Shown here in pieces: positions 40,007 to 48,802 of a DNA stretch of 64,000 nt. Within the stretch, counting starts at the first letter, position 1, and each line of letters starts with the position of its first letter. The notes below the pieces were generated by a model, which saw nothing but the letters and a program-made list of their open reading frames with translations, was not told the DNA's origin and made no database searches. A program made the position numbers and the translations under genes. Where the stretch lies: NCBI GenBank assembly GCA_964487745.1, contig CAZASG010000018.1:8074-72073 (forward strand), given 5' to 3'. This stretch comes from Desulfolinea sp964487745 (GTDB taxonomy: Bacteria > Chloroflexota > Anaerolineae > Anaerolineales > Villigracilaceae).

Positions 40007-41101
40007 CTAGTGACCGTAAAATATAAAAGTTCCGCAGTCGCATAATTCTTCAATCCAATATGTAGGATATTCACATGTGACAGGCACGCAAGAATCATTG
40101 GAGCCGTCACCAGGATTTGGAGTTGGTTTTTCCGGTGGCGGACATAATTGTGGCTCGAAACCAGTTGGACTAAACCCAAATGCTTCGCGACAGGTATTAT
40201 CAACCAGGAAAAGCTCTCCCAAAGGATAAAACTGGTTATCTCGCACTGGCGACCCAGCGTTTTCAGGAAGAAAACGATCTACGTAATCTAGCATACTTAC
40301 ATCCCTAAGTCCGCCATCTGCGATAACACCAAGCATGAACGAGCCATCCGTTAGAGAATGTCTAAAGGCAAACTGAACAAATGCAGTTTCATCGACTACA
40401 GTTCTTACCCACGCTAGGTCCGGATCATCCGCAATACCCTGATCGAAGATAATTTTATCGTAACCATCTGTATCAACAGGAGCGTCGGAAAACCCAGATG
40501 ACAGCCCCGCTGTATCGTGATTGGTGTCTTCGAAGATTTGCACGTTATTATTTGTCCATCCCACTGAATAAGGAGAAGTGGCCCATACAAGTATGTCCCC
40601 AAAACCATCACCATCATTATCAATCTCAACACCATAGTGAATTCCCAATTCGTTATTGGGGTTTGTTCCGACAAGCTCTATAGAGATATAGATCCAATCT
40701 TCATCAAAGCTTAATTTGTATTTGGCAATATCCAAATCCGGGACATAAACCATATCTTGCTGAAATGGACGTTCAAGGCGATTTATTTTGAGTTTATCTC
40801 CATATGGAGCGCGCTTTTCGCTTGCTGTACCTTCAGAGATTACATCATAAACAGTTCCCCCAACCGGTAAAGAACTGGGCGGAAAGTCAATATGAGTAAT
40901 ATCAGGCGAACTTGTTGCTGGAATATCCGTCGGCGGCACATTTGGCACATCTGTAAATGTAGCTGTTGAGATCGGACTAGTTGCAGTGGGAGGTGATGGC
41001 ATTGCTAATGTAGGGACAGTTTCAGCTGCCAGAAATGGAAGATTGCACGAAACAACGAATATAATCATTACCAATAGGATCCGAATTTGATTTTTACCCA
41101 T
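40007..41101 (-). CDS. lipoprotein with Thr/Pro linker and DOMON/CBM9-like region
   Basis: A 364-residue lipoprotein. Short signal sequence with lipobox VVSC (about residue 19), then a Pro/Thr/Ser-rich linker (about 35-80). The folded region contains YKLSFDEDWIYISIELVG and a DNDGDGFGDILVW loop that looks like a calcium site, a layout reminiscent of DOMON/CBM9-type beta-sandwich domains. The C-terminal 60 residues are rich in cysteine (CREAFG, QLCPPP, CVPVTCEYP, LCDCG). Function unknown. A TTGATA-16-CATAAT promoter lies 36-63 bases upstream. It shares no operon with malQ, which lies 144 bases beyond its start. Confidence 0.7.
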   Translation of the reverse strand: MGKNQIRILLVMIIFVVSCNLPFLAAETVPTLAMPSPPTATSPISTATFTDVPNVPPTDIPATSSPDITHIDFPPSSLPVGGTVYDVISEGTASEKRAPYGDKLKINRLERPFQQDMVYVPDLDIAKYKLSFDEDWIYISIELVGTNPNNELGIHYGVEIDNDGDGFGDILVWATSPYSVGWTNNNVQIFEDTNHDTAGLSSGFSDAPVDTDGYDKIIFDQGIADDPDLAWVRTVVDETAFVQFAFRHSLTDGSFMLGVIADGGLRDVSMLDYVDRFLPENAGSPVRDNQFYPLGELFLVDNTCREAFGFSPTGFEPQLCPPPEKPTPNPGDGSNDSCVPVTCEYPTYWIEELCDCGTFIFYGH

Positions 41102-41136
41102 AAAAATTACCTTTCTGTATTGTTAGCTTCTGGGTA

Positions 41137-41164
41137 ATTATGAAGTACTTTTCGAAAATATCAA
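41137..41164 (-). promoter_or_regulatory. promoter of the DOMON-like lipoprotein gene
   Basis: On the minus strand TTGATA (41164-41159), 16-base spacer, CATAAT (41142-41137). The remaining bases between this and the malQ stop (41165-41245) show nothing else. Confidence 0.5.
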
Positions 41165-41245
41165 CGGGCTCTTATGGGGGATACTTTATATTTGTATAGG
41201 GAATTAGATGCTTTGAAGTTTGATGTCTAACATAAGATACTACTT

Positions 41246-42733
41246 TTAGCGATTAGCATCCTTGTTCAATGTCTGCAACTTATCTTTCAGCTCATCACTC
41301 AAGGCATCTGCACGCATACGCCAATCCCAATTACCGCCAAGACGACCGGGGTAATTCATCCGCCCGGAACTATCCATACTCAAAATATCCTGCATCTGTG
41401 CCAGCACCATATCCGCCCTGGAATGCCATAATGTGCGGATCAGATCCCAGGCAATATCGCTGCCATCCACACTCATATATCGCCGCGCAAAATCGCGACT
41501 ATGCTCCGGGGCGGTATCATACCAGCCGTGGACGGTGTCATTATCATGCGTGCCAGTATAAGCGACACAATTCTCCGGATAGTGATGGGGCAGGAAAGGA
41601 TTTGTATCATCCGAAAAAGCGAACTGCAATATCTTCATCCCGGGTAGATTGAATTGGTCACGTAGCTCGAAAACGTCCGGCGTGATCTCACCCAGATCCT
41701 CGGCAATGATCGGTAATTCATCAAGCGCATCGCTGAGTGCAGTGAAAAAATCCGCGCCGGGACCGGGCATCCAACGCCCATGCTCAGCCGTCAAATTGTC
41801 AGCGGGCACTTCCCAATATCCCGCAAAACCACGAAAATGATCCAAGCGCACGATATCGACCATGGCAAAGGTGGCCTGAAAACGCTCGATCCACCAGGCA
41901 TAGCCCGTCTCTTTGTGAACGCTCCATTTATATAACGGATTTCCCCAAAGCTGCCCTGTTGGCGAGAAATAATCCGGCGGAACGCCCGCCACCACTGTAG
42001 GGATTTTTTGATCGTCGAGATAAAAAAGTTCAGGATTGCTCCAAACATCAGCGCTATCCATCGAAACAAAGATCGGAATATCGCCAATGATCTGGATATT
42101 CTTCTCCCTGGCATAATCACGCAAAGCGTTCCATTGACGGAAGAAAATAAATTGGTAGAACTTAAAACGCTCGATGGCATCCTTGTGCTTTTGGCTTGCT
42201 TCCGCTAAAACAGCCTCGTCTCGATTTTTTAATTCATCCGACCAACCAGACCAAGCCCCGCCACCGTTCGCCTCCTTGATCGCCATAAAGAGAGCATAAT
42301 CGTCGAGCCAATTGGCGGCATCCGCACAAAACCGGGCATATGCTTCTCGGATAGAAGCAAGCTCCGGTTCACGTTCGAAGCGAATAAAAGCCCTCTCGAG
42401 AATATTCAATTTCGCACCGATCACCTGTCCAAAATCGACTTGCTTATCTGAAAATCCCAAACCTTCTTTGAGATCATCGGGGTGGAGCAGGTCGTCTTCA
42501 AGTAGGAGATCAGGGCTGATAAGGTAGGGATTCCCCGCAAAGGCAGAAAAAGATTGGTAGGGTGAATCCCCATAGCCAGTAGGGCCTAAAGGTAGGATCT
42601 GCCAGAGTTTTGTGCCTGTTTCGTGGAGAAAATCGAGGAAGCGGTAGGCTTCGGGACCGAGATCGCCGATGCCGTAGCGACCGGGAAAGCTGGTGGGATG
42701 AATGAGAATACCAGAGCTACGTTTAAATTTCAC
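41246..42733 (-). CDS. malQ: 4-alpha-glucanotransferase (amylomaltase)
   Basis: A 495-residue GH77 enzyme that transfers alpha-1,4-glucan segments between maltodextrins. Motifs: GILIHPTSFPGRYGIGDLG, WQILPLGPTGYGDSPYQSFSA, IGDIPIFVSMDSADVW, the nucleophile Asp in VRLDHFRGF, the acid/base Glu in IIAEDLGEITPDV and the transition-state Asp in YTGTHDNDT. Length matches bacterial MalQ of the short type. It lies nine bases downstream of glgA on the minus strand, so both are made together for glycogen/maltodextrin metabolism, complementing the secreted amylase. Confidence 0.96.
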   Translation of the reverse strand: MKFKRSSGILIHPTSFPGRYGIGDLGPEAYRFLDFLHETGTKLWQILPLGPTGYGDSPYQSFSAFAGNPYLISPDLLLEDDLLHPDDLKEGLGFSDKQVDFGQVIGAKLNILERAFIRFEREPELASIREAYARFCADAANWLDDYALFMAIKEANGGGAWSGWSDELKNRDEAVLAEASQKHKDAIERFKFYQFIFFRQWNALRDYAREKNIQIIGDIPIFVSMDSADVWSNPELFYLDDQKIPTVVAGVPPDYFSPTGQLWGNPLYKWSVHKETGYAWWIERFQATFAMVDIVRLDHFRGFAGYWEVPADNLTAEHGRWMPGPGADFFTALSDALDELPIIAEDLGEITPDVFELRDQFNLPGMKILQFAFSDDTNPFLPHHYPENCVAYTGTHDNDTVHGWYDTAPEHSRDFARRYMSVDGSDIAWDLIRTLWHSRADMVLAQMQDILSMDSSGRMNYPGRLGGNWDWRMRADALSDELKDKLQTLNKDANR

Positions 42734-42742
42734 AAGAGACCT

Positions 42743-44182
42743 TTAGGACGATAATAAAGATTGATAAAGTGCCGCATATTTTTTTGCAGAATTTCGCCAT
42801 GAGAAATCTTCTGCCATGGCGTTACGTTGCAAGCTTTGCCAGTGATCGTGATTGCTGTAAATTTTCAGTGCTTCACGAATAGATTTGCGGAAAGCGGCGA
42901 CACTTTCCTTTTCAAAAAGGAAGCCTGTCTCCGCATGTTTGACCGTGTCTTTTAGCCCGCCAGTGCTGCGCACCACAGGGATGCAGCCATAGCGCATGGC
43001 GACCATTTGCGAAAGACCGCAAGGTTCATAGCGGGAGGGCATCAGGAAGATATCGCTGCCGGCATAGATCTTGCGCGCCAATCTGCCATCATAACGGATC
43101 TCGACTTTGACACGCTCAGGCATTTTCCTGGCAAGATTTTTAGCGCGTTTTTCAAGGGCGGGATCACCTGTACCAAGAATTACGGCTTGCCAGCGATCAT
43201 CCTTCATTTTGCCCAATGTATCGATAGCAAGGTCAATCCCTTTTTGCACATCCATCCGCGAAATGATGCCTAAAAGAGGTACTGCGGAGTCAACTTCCAA
43301 CCCCATTTGTTTTTGCAGGGCAATCTTATTCCAGGAACGCTCCTTGAGCGTTTCGGCGGTGAAGTTCGTTGAGATCGCATCATCAGAAGCAGGGTCGAAG
43401 CTTTCGTTATCGATCCCGTTGATAATGCCTGTTAGCGAGTCTTGATGAATGGTGAGAAAATTTTCCATCCCTGAGCCAAAAGAGGGAGTCAACATTTCTT
43501 TGGCATATGTCGGCGAGACAGCCACTGTTCTTTCCGCAGCCCAAAGCCCCAAAGGGAGTGGCATTGCACGTGACCATTCTGGCAGGTCGCTTTGAGCGAG
43601 AGGTAAACCATAGGAGGCGAGACGTCCCGTCAGATCAGGTCCGAGATAAGGCAGATTATGCACTGTGAGCAAGGATTTTGTATCGCGCATTTCCATATCC
43701 CAGTGCTTCAATTGCAGGGCATAGGCCGCCAACGCAGTATGCCAATCGTTCACATGTAAAATGTCAGGCTGCCAGTCGAGATGTTTCGTCATCTCAAGGG
43801 CTGCCAACGAAAAGAAGGTATACTTTTCTCCGTCCAAAGCAGCGTTCGATGAGTAGACCGACCCACTCGTGGCAATCGGGTCACCCGCCACGAAATAAAC
43901 GGGCAATCCTTCAGAACGCGTCTCGAAGACCTGTACATTCAGTGCATTCTTCGCCTGCAGTAGCATGAAATTCGCTACAGGACGCAAGGTGGCAGACTCA
44001 GTTCGAATGACCATATGCAAGGGGAGCGCAAGACGCACATCCAACTCAACTCCCCCGGTCTCTTCTTCAGAAAGGGCGCGTAATGCATGTGGCAACGCCC
44101 CCGCCACGTCCGCCAAACCGCCTATTTTCACAAAAGGGGCGGCTTCCGCCGCAAGAAAAAGTACCTTGATCGTTTTTGACAT
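42743..44182 (-). CDS. glgA: glycogen synthase
   Basis: A 479-residue GT5 glycogen synthase that extends alpha-1,4-glucan from ADP-glucose. The N-terminal nucleotide-binding loop FVKIGGLADVAGALPHAL carries the KxGGL motif (residues about 18-22). HVNDWHTALAAYAL, SRMDVQKGIDLA and the C-terminal PSRYEPCGLSQMVAMRYGCIPVV, given here in parts, are typical of GT-B synthases. The minus-strand TAAAAT at 44196-44191 ends eight bases before the ATG, so the transcript is probably leaderless. It is divergent from rlmI, with only 41 bases between the start codons. Confidence 0.96.
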   Translation of the reverse strand: MSKTIKVLFLAAEAAPFVKIGGLADVAGALPHALRALSEEETGGVELDVRLALPLHMVIRTESATLRPVANFMLLQAKNALNVQVFETRSEGLPVYFVAGDPIATSGSVYSSNAALDGEKYTFFSLAALEMTKHLDWQPDILHVNDWHTALAAYALQLKHWDMEMRDTKSLLTVHNLPYLGPDLTGRLASYGLPLAQSDLPEWSRAMPLPLGLWAAERTVAVSPTYAKEMLTPSFGSGMENFLTIHQDSLTGIINGIDNESFDPASDDAISTNFTAETLKERSWNKIALQKQMGLEVDSAVPLLGIISRMDVQKGIDLAIDTLGKMKDDRWQAVILGTGDPALEKRAKNLARKMPERVKVEIRYDGRLARKIYAGSDIFLMPSRYEPCGLSQMVAMRYGCIPVVRSTGGLKDTVKHAETGFLFEKESVAAFRKSIREALKIYSNHDHWQSLQRNAMAEDFSWRNSAKKYAALYQSLLSS

Positions 44183-44223
44183 AATGCCCTATTTTACAAC
44201 GAAAAAACCAATTTGAAAAAGAA

Positions 44224-45519
44224 ATGTTAAGATTGCCTTTACCATCTAAAAAACGGATCGCCTTGCGTGTCACGTCTGCTGCCGAACGAGCCATCAAACA
44301 GGGGCATCCCTGGGTCTTCGAGAGCGCCATCACATCCCAAAGTCATGCAGGAAAAGCCGGGGATTTGGCGGTCATATTTGATAAGAAACGCAAATTTCTC
44401 GCTATCGGGCTTTTCGACCCCAAAGCGATGATCCGCGTCCGCATCCTGCAACGCCTGAAGCCTGCCTCCATTGGTGAAGATTTCTTCAAAGCCAAACTGG
44501 ATACTGCCAATCAACTCCGCGCGCCCTTACGCAATTCTCCATCCGAACGGCTGACAAACGGATATCGACTCGTTCATGGCGAGAATGACGGTTTACCCGG
44601 CTTAGTTGTTGACCGCTATGCCGAGACCTATGTGATCAAGATTTACACTCCAGCATGGATACCACATCTGAATGATGTCTTGGCTGCCCTAAACCATGTC
44701 ATTGCAAACTCCGAAGGGATGAGGCAATCTCTTGGCTCAAAAGAGGAGAGCGCGTCATCGCCAAAGGCTCCTCGCGATGATACATCGAGGATAGTTTTAC
44801 GTCTCAGCGGTAGGGTCAAAGAAAATAAATTTGCTCTTGAAGACGGGATGCTCCTGCAAGGCGATGCTCTCGATGGCGCGGTCATCTTCCATGAGAATGG
44901 GCTACGTTTCGAGGCCGATCCCATCAAAGGCCAGAAGACCGGTTTCTTTCTCGACCAGCGCGAGAACCGCGCGCGCGTTGAAGCGCTGGCAAAGAACAAG
45001 CGTGTCTTGAACGTTTTCTCGTACACAGGCGGATTCTCAGTCTATGCCGCACGTGGCGGCGCGACTGAAGTCATCAGCCTGGACGCATCCAAGCCTGCGA
45101 CGGACGCTGCTGAAAGAAATTTCAAGCTCAACTTCCCAAACTCAGATATTCACAAAACCATCACAGACGATGCCTTCGTCGAGATGGCGCGTATGAAAGC
45201 CGAAGGTCAACGTTTCGAGATGATCATCATCGACCCGCCCTCCTTTGCGAAAAAAGCATCCCAAACCGAAGGCGCGATCAACGCCTACCAAAAGCTGACC
45301 AAACTTGGCATCGATATCCTCACCCCCAAAGGGATACTCGTTCAGGCCTCCTGCTCCAGCCGGGTGGAGAGCGAAACCTTCTTTGATGCCATCCACACCG
45401 CCGCGCACCAAGCAGGACACCCCATAAGCGAGATCGAACGCACGTCACATGCGCTCGATCATCCGATTGAGTTTAGAGAAGGGGAATATTTGAAATGTTT
45501 ACTTGTGGCTGTGTCCTGA
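44224..45519 (+). CDS. rlmI: RlmI-like 23S rRNA methyltransferase with in-frame repeat insertion
   Basis: A 431-residue class I SAM-dependent rRNA methyltransferase of the RlmI/RlmK type: N-terminal PUA-like domain (AIKQGHPWVFESAI, GDLAVIFDKKRKFLAIGLFD), an EEHD-like central domain (LPGLVVDRYAETYV), then the Rossmann core with GQKTGFFLDQRENRA, VLNVFSYTGGFSVYAA and the IIDPPSFAKK motif IV. It is expected to methylate a 23S rRNA cytosine, although the exact site is uncertain. Residues 159-186 (IANSEGMRQSLG... to ...PRDDT) are encoded by a palindromic repeat between LAALNHV and RIVLRLS, which would normally be nearly continuous. The frame is kept. Confidence 0.9.
   Translation: MLRLPLPSKKRIALRVTSAAERAIKQGHPWVFESAITSQSHAGKAGDLAVIFDKKRKFLAIGLFDPKAMIRVRILQRLKPASIGEDFFKAKLDTANQLRAPLRNSPSERLTNGYRLVHGENDGLPGLVVDRYAETYVIKIYTPAWIPHLNDVLAALNHVIANSEGMRQSLGSKEESASSPKAPRDDTSRIVLRLSGRVKENKFALEDGMLLQGDALDGAVIFHENGLRFEADPIKGQKTGFFLDQRENRARVEALAKNKRVLNVFSYTGGFSVYAARGGATEVISLDASKPATDAAERNFKLNFPNSDIHKTITDDAFVEMARMKAEGQRFEMIIIDPPSFAKKASQTEGAINAYQKLTKLGIDILTPKGILVQASCSSRVESETFFDAIHTAAHQAGHPISEIERTSHALDHPIEFREGEYLKCLLVAVS
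44698..44781. repeat. GTCATTGCGAG-family palindromic repeat inside rlmI, copy B
   Basis: The 84-base element starts GTCATTGC, contains GAGGCAATCTC and ends CTCCTCGCGATGA, matching the ends and interior landmarks of the copies at 28732 and 61403. It begins on a codon boundary and is exactly 28 codons long, so it is read through as peptide. Confidence 0.75.
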
Positions 45520-45525
45520 TAGCGT

Positions 45526-46374
45526 TTACTTCAAAAGCTTTCCTAAAGTCAGCGTGATTTCTCCTGGCTTACCGACATCCTCTCCGTCCACACTAACCAG
45601 CGGCATCACTCCCATCAGCGCATTCGTCAGGAAAGCTTCGTCCATTTTTGAGATTTCAGCTAGAGAAATACTTTGCTCAGCGACAGCAAGCCCACGCGTT
45701 GGCGCAAGCTCATTTATCACATGTGCACGCATCGTACCGGCTAGCGCTCCCGCACTCAAGGGTGGCGTGAGCAGGTTTTCCCCTTGCACAAAAAAGAGAT
45801 TAGCGGCACCGGCGCACACTAACTCTCCAGCAGTGTTGAGCATCAGGGCTTCATCCGCGTCCTGGTCGGCGGCTTCCTGACGTGCAAGAATATTATCCAG
45901 ATAATTCAGCGATTTCACATTCGCCAGCGGAGAATATTCATTTCGTCGAATTGAACTGATAATCGCGCGCATCCCACGTTGGTAGAGTTCAGCAGGGTAG
46001 CCATGAAACTCCCCGCATTGGATAACCAGAGAAGTATTTGCTAAGTTCTTCTCGGGTAGCAACCCACGAACACTCGGTACGCCGCGACTGACCGTCAAAC
46101 GCAAAAAAGCATCTTCTAATTGATTTGCTTCGAACGTTTCTGAAATAGCCTTTTCAAGTTCAGCGTCCATCCACGGCAAGGACAGGACAATCACCTCCGC
46201 GCCCTGACGCAGGCGAGCGAGATGTTTTTCAAGGCGTACAATCTCTCCATCCCGCACTCGCATCGTCTCAAAGAGTCCATCGCCGAGTGTGAAGCCGCGG
46301 TCAAGAGGACTGATGCTCGCAACATCATCGGGAAGCAATTTGCCATTCACCCATATTTTATTTTTGGCATCCAT
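45526..46374 (-). CDS. pabC: aminodeoxychorismate lyase-like class IV aminotransferase
   Basis: A 282-residue fold-type IV PLP enzyme. Pattern: KIWVNGKLLP, SPLDRGFTLGDGLFETMRV, the Schiff-base Lys in ANVKSLNYLDNILARQEA, EALMLNTAGELVCAGAANLFFV, TPPLSAGALAGTMRAHVI and AFLTNALMGVMPL. By position it overlaps the end of pabAB, so 4-amino-4-deoxychorismate lyase (PabC, giving p-aminobenzoate for folate) is the best call; branched-chain or D-amino acid aminotransferases share the fold. MDAKNKIWVNG is taken as the start; an in-frame ATG four codons earlier is possible. Confidence 0.85.
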   Translation of the reverse strand: MDAKNKIWVNGKLLPDDVASISPLDRGFTLGDGLFETMRVRDGEIVRLEKHLARLRQGAEVIVLSLPWMDAELEKAISETFEANQLEDAFLRLTVSRGVPSVRGLLPEKNLANTSLVIQCGEFHGYPAELYQRGMRAIISSIRRNEYSPLANVKSLNYLDNILARQEAADQDADEALMLNTAGELVCAGAANLFFVQGENLLTPPLSAGALAGTMRAHVINELAPTRGLAVAEQSISLAEISKMDEAFLTNALMGVMPLVSVDGEDVGKPGEITLTLGKLLK

Positions 46375-48490
46375 CTCGCTCACCAATCTGCTCTTCTATC
46401 AAAAATCCATTTTCACCAAACTCGCCATGCGCTGCCGTCACAATCGAGCGAACAAGCGCCTCCACTTTCAGCAACATTTCATCATATTCTTCACCGTCAT
46501 CTGAAAGGATTGTGATCGCTCCCCCTGCCCCCATAATCAATCCACCTGGCGTACTGACAATCGTGCGGATGACAATATTCAAATCTGCGGTGCCATTCAA
46601 CCCCAAGAAACCGATCGCGCCAGAGTAAACACCACGCGCTTCTCGCTCAAGTTGATCAATCAACTCCATCGTCCGCAGTTTAGGCGCACCCGTCATAGAA
46701 CCACCGGGAAAGGCTGCTTTGATACAGTCCACAGCGCGCAGATCATCGCGCAAACGTCCGCGAATAGTCGAGACAAGTTGATGCACGGTCGAATAACTTT
46801 CCACATCCATCAACTTCGAGACGTGGACACTACCCACATCACAGACCAAGCCCAAATCATTGCGTAGCAAGTCGACGATCATCAAGTTCTCGGCGCGATT
46901 CTTCTCGCTATTTTGAAGTGCATCGCGTAATTGCTGATCTTCTTCCGGCGTCGTGCCACGCCGCGCTGTGCCCTTGATCGGTTTTGCTTCCACCCAACGC
47001 TCGCGATCCAAACGCAAGAAGCGCTCCGGGGATGAACTCAAAATCGCAAATTCGCCAAAACGCAGATACGCCGCATAAGGCGCGGGATTGATCTTACGCA
47101 GATGACGATAAAGGCTCAATGGGGCCAGCGTCGTTTCTGTGCTGACCTGCGTAGTCAGGCAAATCTCATAAGACTCGCCCTCTCTCAAAAACTCTTTACA
47201 CTGCCGAATATCCTCGAGATAGCCTTCATAAGGGCGATGTACACGAAACTCAATCGGCAACTTCTCTGGCAACAACGCATCCACAGGCGGCAGCACGGGT
47301 AATTCGCGCAACGCTTTTTCGGTTGCATCCAGCCAGTCCACATCATCGCCCAATTGCACAAAGTAGGTCGCCCCTTCCAAATGGTCAAAGGCGATCAAAC
47401 GTTCGGCAAAAATAAACGCCGCGTCAGGCATGGCGGCGTCATATTTTTGTTCTGCCCCACACTCCGCTTTCAACTCATAGCCCAGATAGCCAACAAAACC
47501 ACCATTCAGATCGAAGGGCAATTCGGGCGACGAAATGCGCATCCTGCCAAGCTCACGGTCGAGATAGTCAAAAATGCTTTCGTCAAGCTCCTTCATCTCA
47601 CTACCCTGTGCCACCAAAAGCTTTTTAGCCCGCACATCATATTGTAAAACCTGATCGCCCGCCCCTATAAACGAGAAACGTGACAAGCCCTCTTCCACGC
47701 GACTGCTATCTAGCCAAAAGGCGAAAGGCTCCTCGCCATAAAGATGATAGAAAGCCTGCTCGGGATCATAGAAAGTATCCAGTTTTCGACTTTGAACGGA
47801 AAAGTCCATCTCTTTTTGAACAGCATTTCCATTTGAGCGCGACGGGACAATGGAATGGCGTCGCAACGCACTTGACCCTGGGCTTGCTTCCCTTTTTGGA
47901 CAGCCTGTCCAAAAAGCGGATGTGATCGCCGCGAAATTCTCGATCAACTGCCTGCCATACTCCGTGCTAATAGACTCGGGGTGAAATTGCACGCCCCAAA
48001 GCGGACGTGTGCGATGTCGCAGCGCCATGATGATATCATCCTCTGCCCAGGCAATTGCTTCCAGGTCAGCCGGGAGGGGTTCCGCGACCATGAGCGAATG
48101 ATATCGAACAGCGCGAAAATACTGGGGGATGCCTTCGAAGAGCATCTCGCCGTTATGGCGGATCTCACTTAATTGACCGTGCATCACGCGCGGGGCAGGA
48201 ACAACCCGTCCGCCGAAGGCGGTTCCCAATCCCTGATGTCCAAGACAAACACCAAGAAGCGGAATATTCAGCTCGCGGAGTACACGGTCGCATATCCCGA
48301 AATCGCGTTCCACTTCCGGGCGTCCGGGACCGGGAGAGATAACGATGTTGTCAAAATCCAGCTTGATGAGTTCTTCCCAGCTCAACTGATCGTTCCGAAT
48401 GACGAGCGGATACTCGCCGTTCACGTCCGCCAGGAGTTGAAAAAGGTTAAAGGTGTAGGAGTCGTAATTATCGATAAGGAGCGTTTTCAT
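46358..48490 (-). CDS. pabAB: fused aminodeoxychorismate synthase (PabA-PabB)
   Basis: A 710-residue fusion. Residues 1-about 190 are the glutamine amidotransferase: DNYDSYTFNL, ISPGPGRPE, the nucleophile Cys in GVCLGHQGLG, and the His/Glu of VQFHPESISTEYG. Residues about 230-710 are component I (chorismate-binding): LRFGEFAILSSSPERFL, KPIKGTARRG, ENLMIVDLLRNDLG, FPGGSMTGAPKLRTMELID and YSGAIGFLGLNG. The KPIKGT signature favours PabB over anthranilate synthase. The start MKTLLIDNYDSY is preferred over an upstream in-frame ATG. The linker (about 191-226) is encoded by two hairpins, including a 12-bp inverted repeat at 47892-47916. It consumes chorismate from the aro operon for folate. Confidence 0.93.
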   Translation of the reverse strand: MKTLLIDNYDSYTFNLFQLLADVNGEYPLVIRNDQLSWEELIKLDFDNIVISPGPGRPEVERDFGICDRVLRELNIPLLGVCLGHQGLGTAFGGRVVPAPRVMHGQLSEIRHNGEMLFEGIPQYFRAVRYHSLMVAEPLPADLEAIAWAEDDIIMALRHRTRPLWGVQFHPESISTEYGRQLIENFAAITSAFWTGCPKREASPGSSALRRHSIVPSRSNGNAVQKEMDFSVQSRKLDTFYDPEQAFYHLYGEEPFAFWLDSSRVEEGLSRFSFIGAGDQVLQYDVRAKKLLVAQGSEMKELDESIFDYLDRELGRMRISSPELPFDLNGGFVGYLGYELKAECGAEQKYDAAMPDAAFIFAERLIAFDHLEGATYFVQLGDDVDWLDATEKALRELPVLPPVDALLPEKLPIEFRVHRPYEGYLEDIRQCKEFLREGESYEICLTTQVSTETTLAPLSLYRHLRKINPAPYAAYLRFGEFAILSSSPERFLRLDRERWVEAKPIKGTARRGTTPEEDQQLRDALQNSEKNRAENLMIVDLLRNDLGLVCDVGSVHVSKLMDVESYSTVHQLVSTIRGRLRDDLRAVDCIKAAFPGGSMTGAPKLRTMELIDQLEREARGVYSGAIGFLGLNGTADLNIVIRTIVSTPGGLIMGAGGAITILSDDGEEYDEMLLKVEALVRSIVTAAHGEFGENGFLIEEQIGERDGCQK
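47892..47916. repeat. inverted repeat encoding the PabA-PabB linker
   Basis: CTTTTTGGACAG and CTGTCCAAAAAG flank a single central base: a perfect 12-bp palindrome. A second, looser inverted pair (CATTTCCATTTG/CAATGGAATG) lies about 50 bases further along in the same linker. Confidence 0.7.
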
Positions 48491-48545
48491 TGATGTAATT
48501 GTAGAAGAGAAAGACAAAGGCGGCAACACTGAAAACGATCAAACC

Positions 48546-48554
48546 TGATACAAT
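48546..48554 (+). promoter_or_regulatory. extended -10 box at the ywbE start
   Basis: TGATACAAT (48546-48554) is an extended -10 motif ending six bases before the ATG at 48561, placing the predicted transcription start on the start codon itself. Confidence 0.55.
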
Positions 48555-48560
48555 TTGCTT

Positions 48561-48758
48561 ATGGATGGAAAAAAGCGCAAGAACATCAAGCCCGGTCTGA
48601 AAGTCATGATTGTTTTGAAGAAAGATCAACGCAGCGGCAAGCTGACCGAAGGCATCGTTAAAGATATATTGACCAATTCCGCGACTCACCCGCATGGCAT
48701 CAAAGTCCGTTTGATGGATGGACAGGTGGGACGTGTAAAAGAAATCATTGAACTATAG
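48561..48758 (+). CDS. ywbE: YwbE family protein
   Basis: A 65-residue protein with the conserved YwbE (DUF2196) sequence: MDGKKRKNIKPGLKVMIVLK, then KDQRSGKLTEGIVKDILTNS, HPHGIKVRLMDGQVGRVKEI. The fold is a small beta barrel of unknown function, and the family is highly conserved and always short. ATG at 48561 gives the family length; a TTG two codons earlier is possible but lies in the -10 spacing region. It has an extended -10 box six bases upstream and no Shine-Dalgarno site, so it is probably leaderless. It is divergent from pabAB. Confidence 0.92.
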   Translation: MDGKKRKNIKPGLKVMIVLKKDQRSGKLTEGIVKDILTNSATHPHGIKVRLMDGQVGRVKEIIEL

Positions 48759-48802
48759 AGGCAGCGTTTCTGGCTGCCCTTTCCCAGAAAAGAGAGAAAA
48801 TT

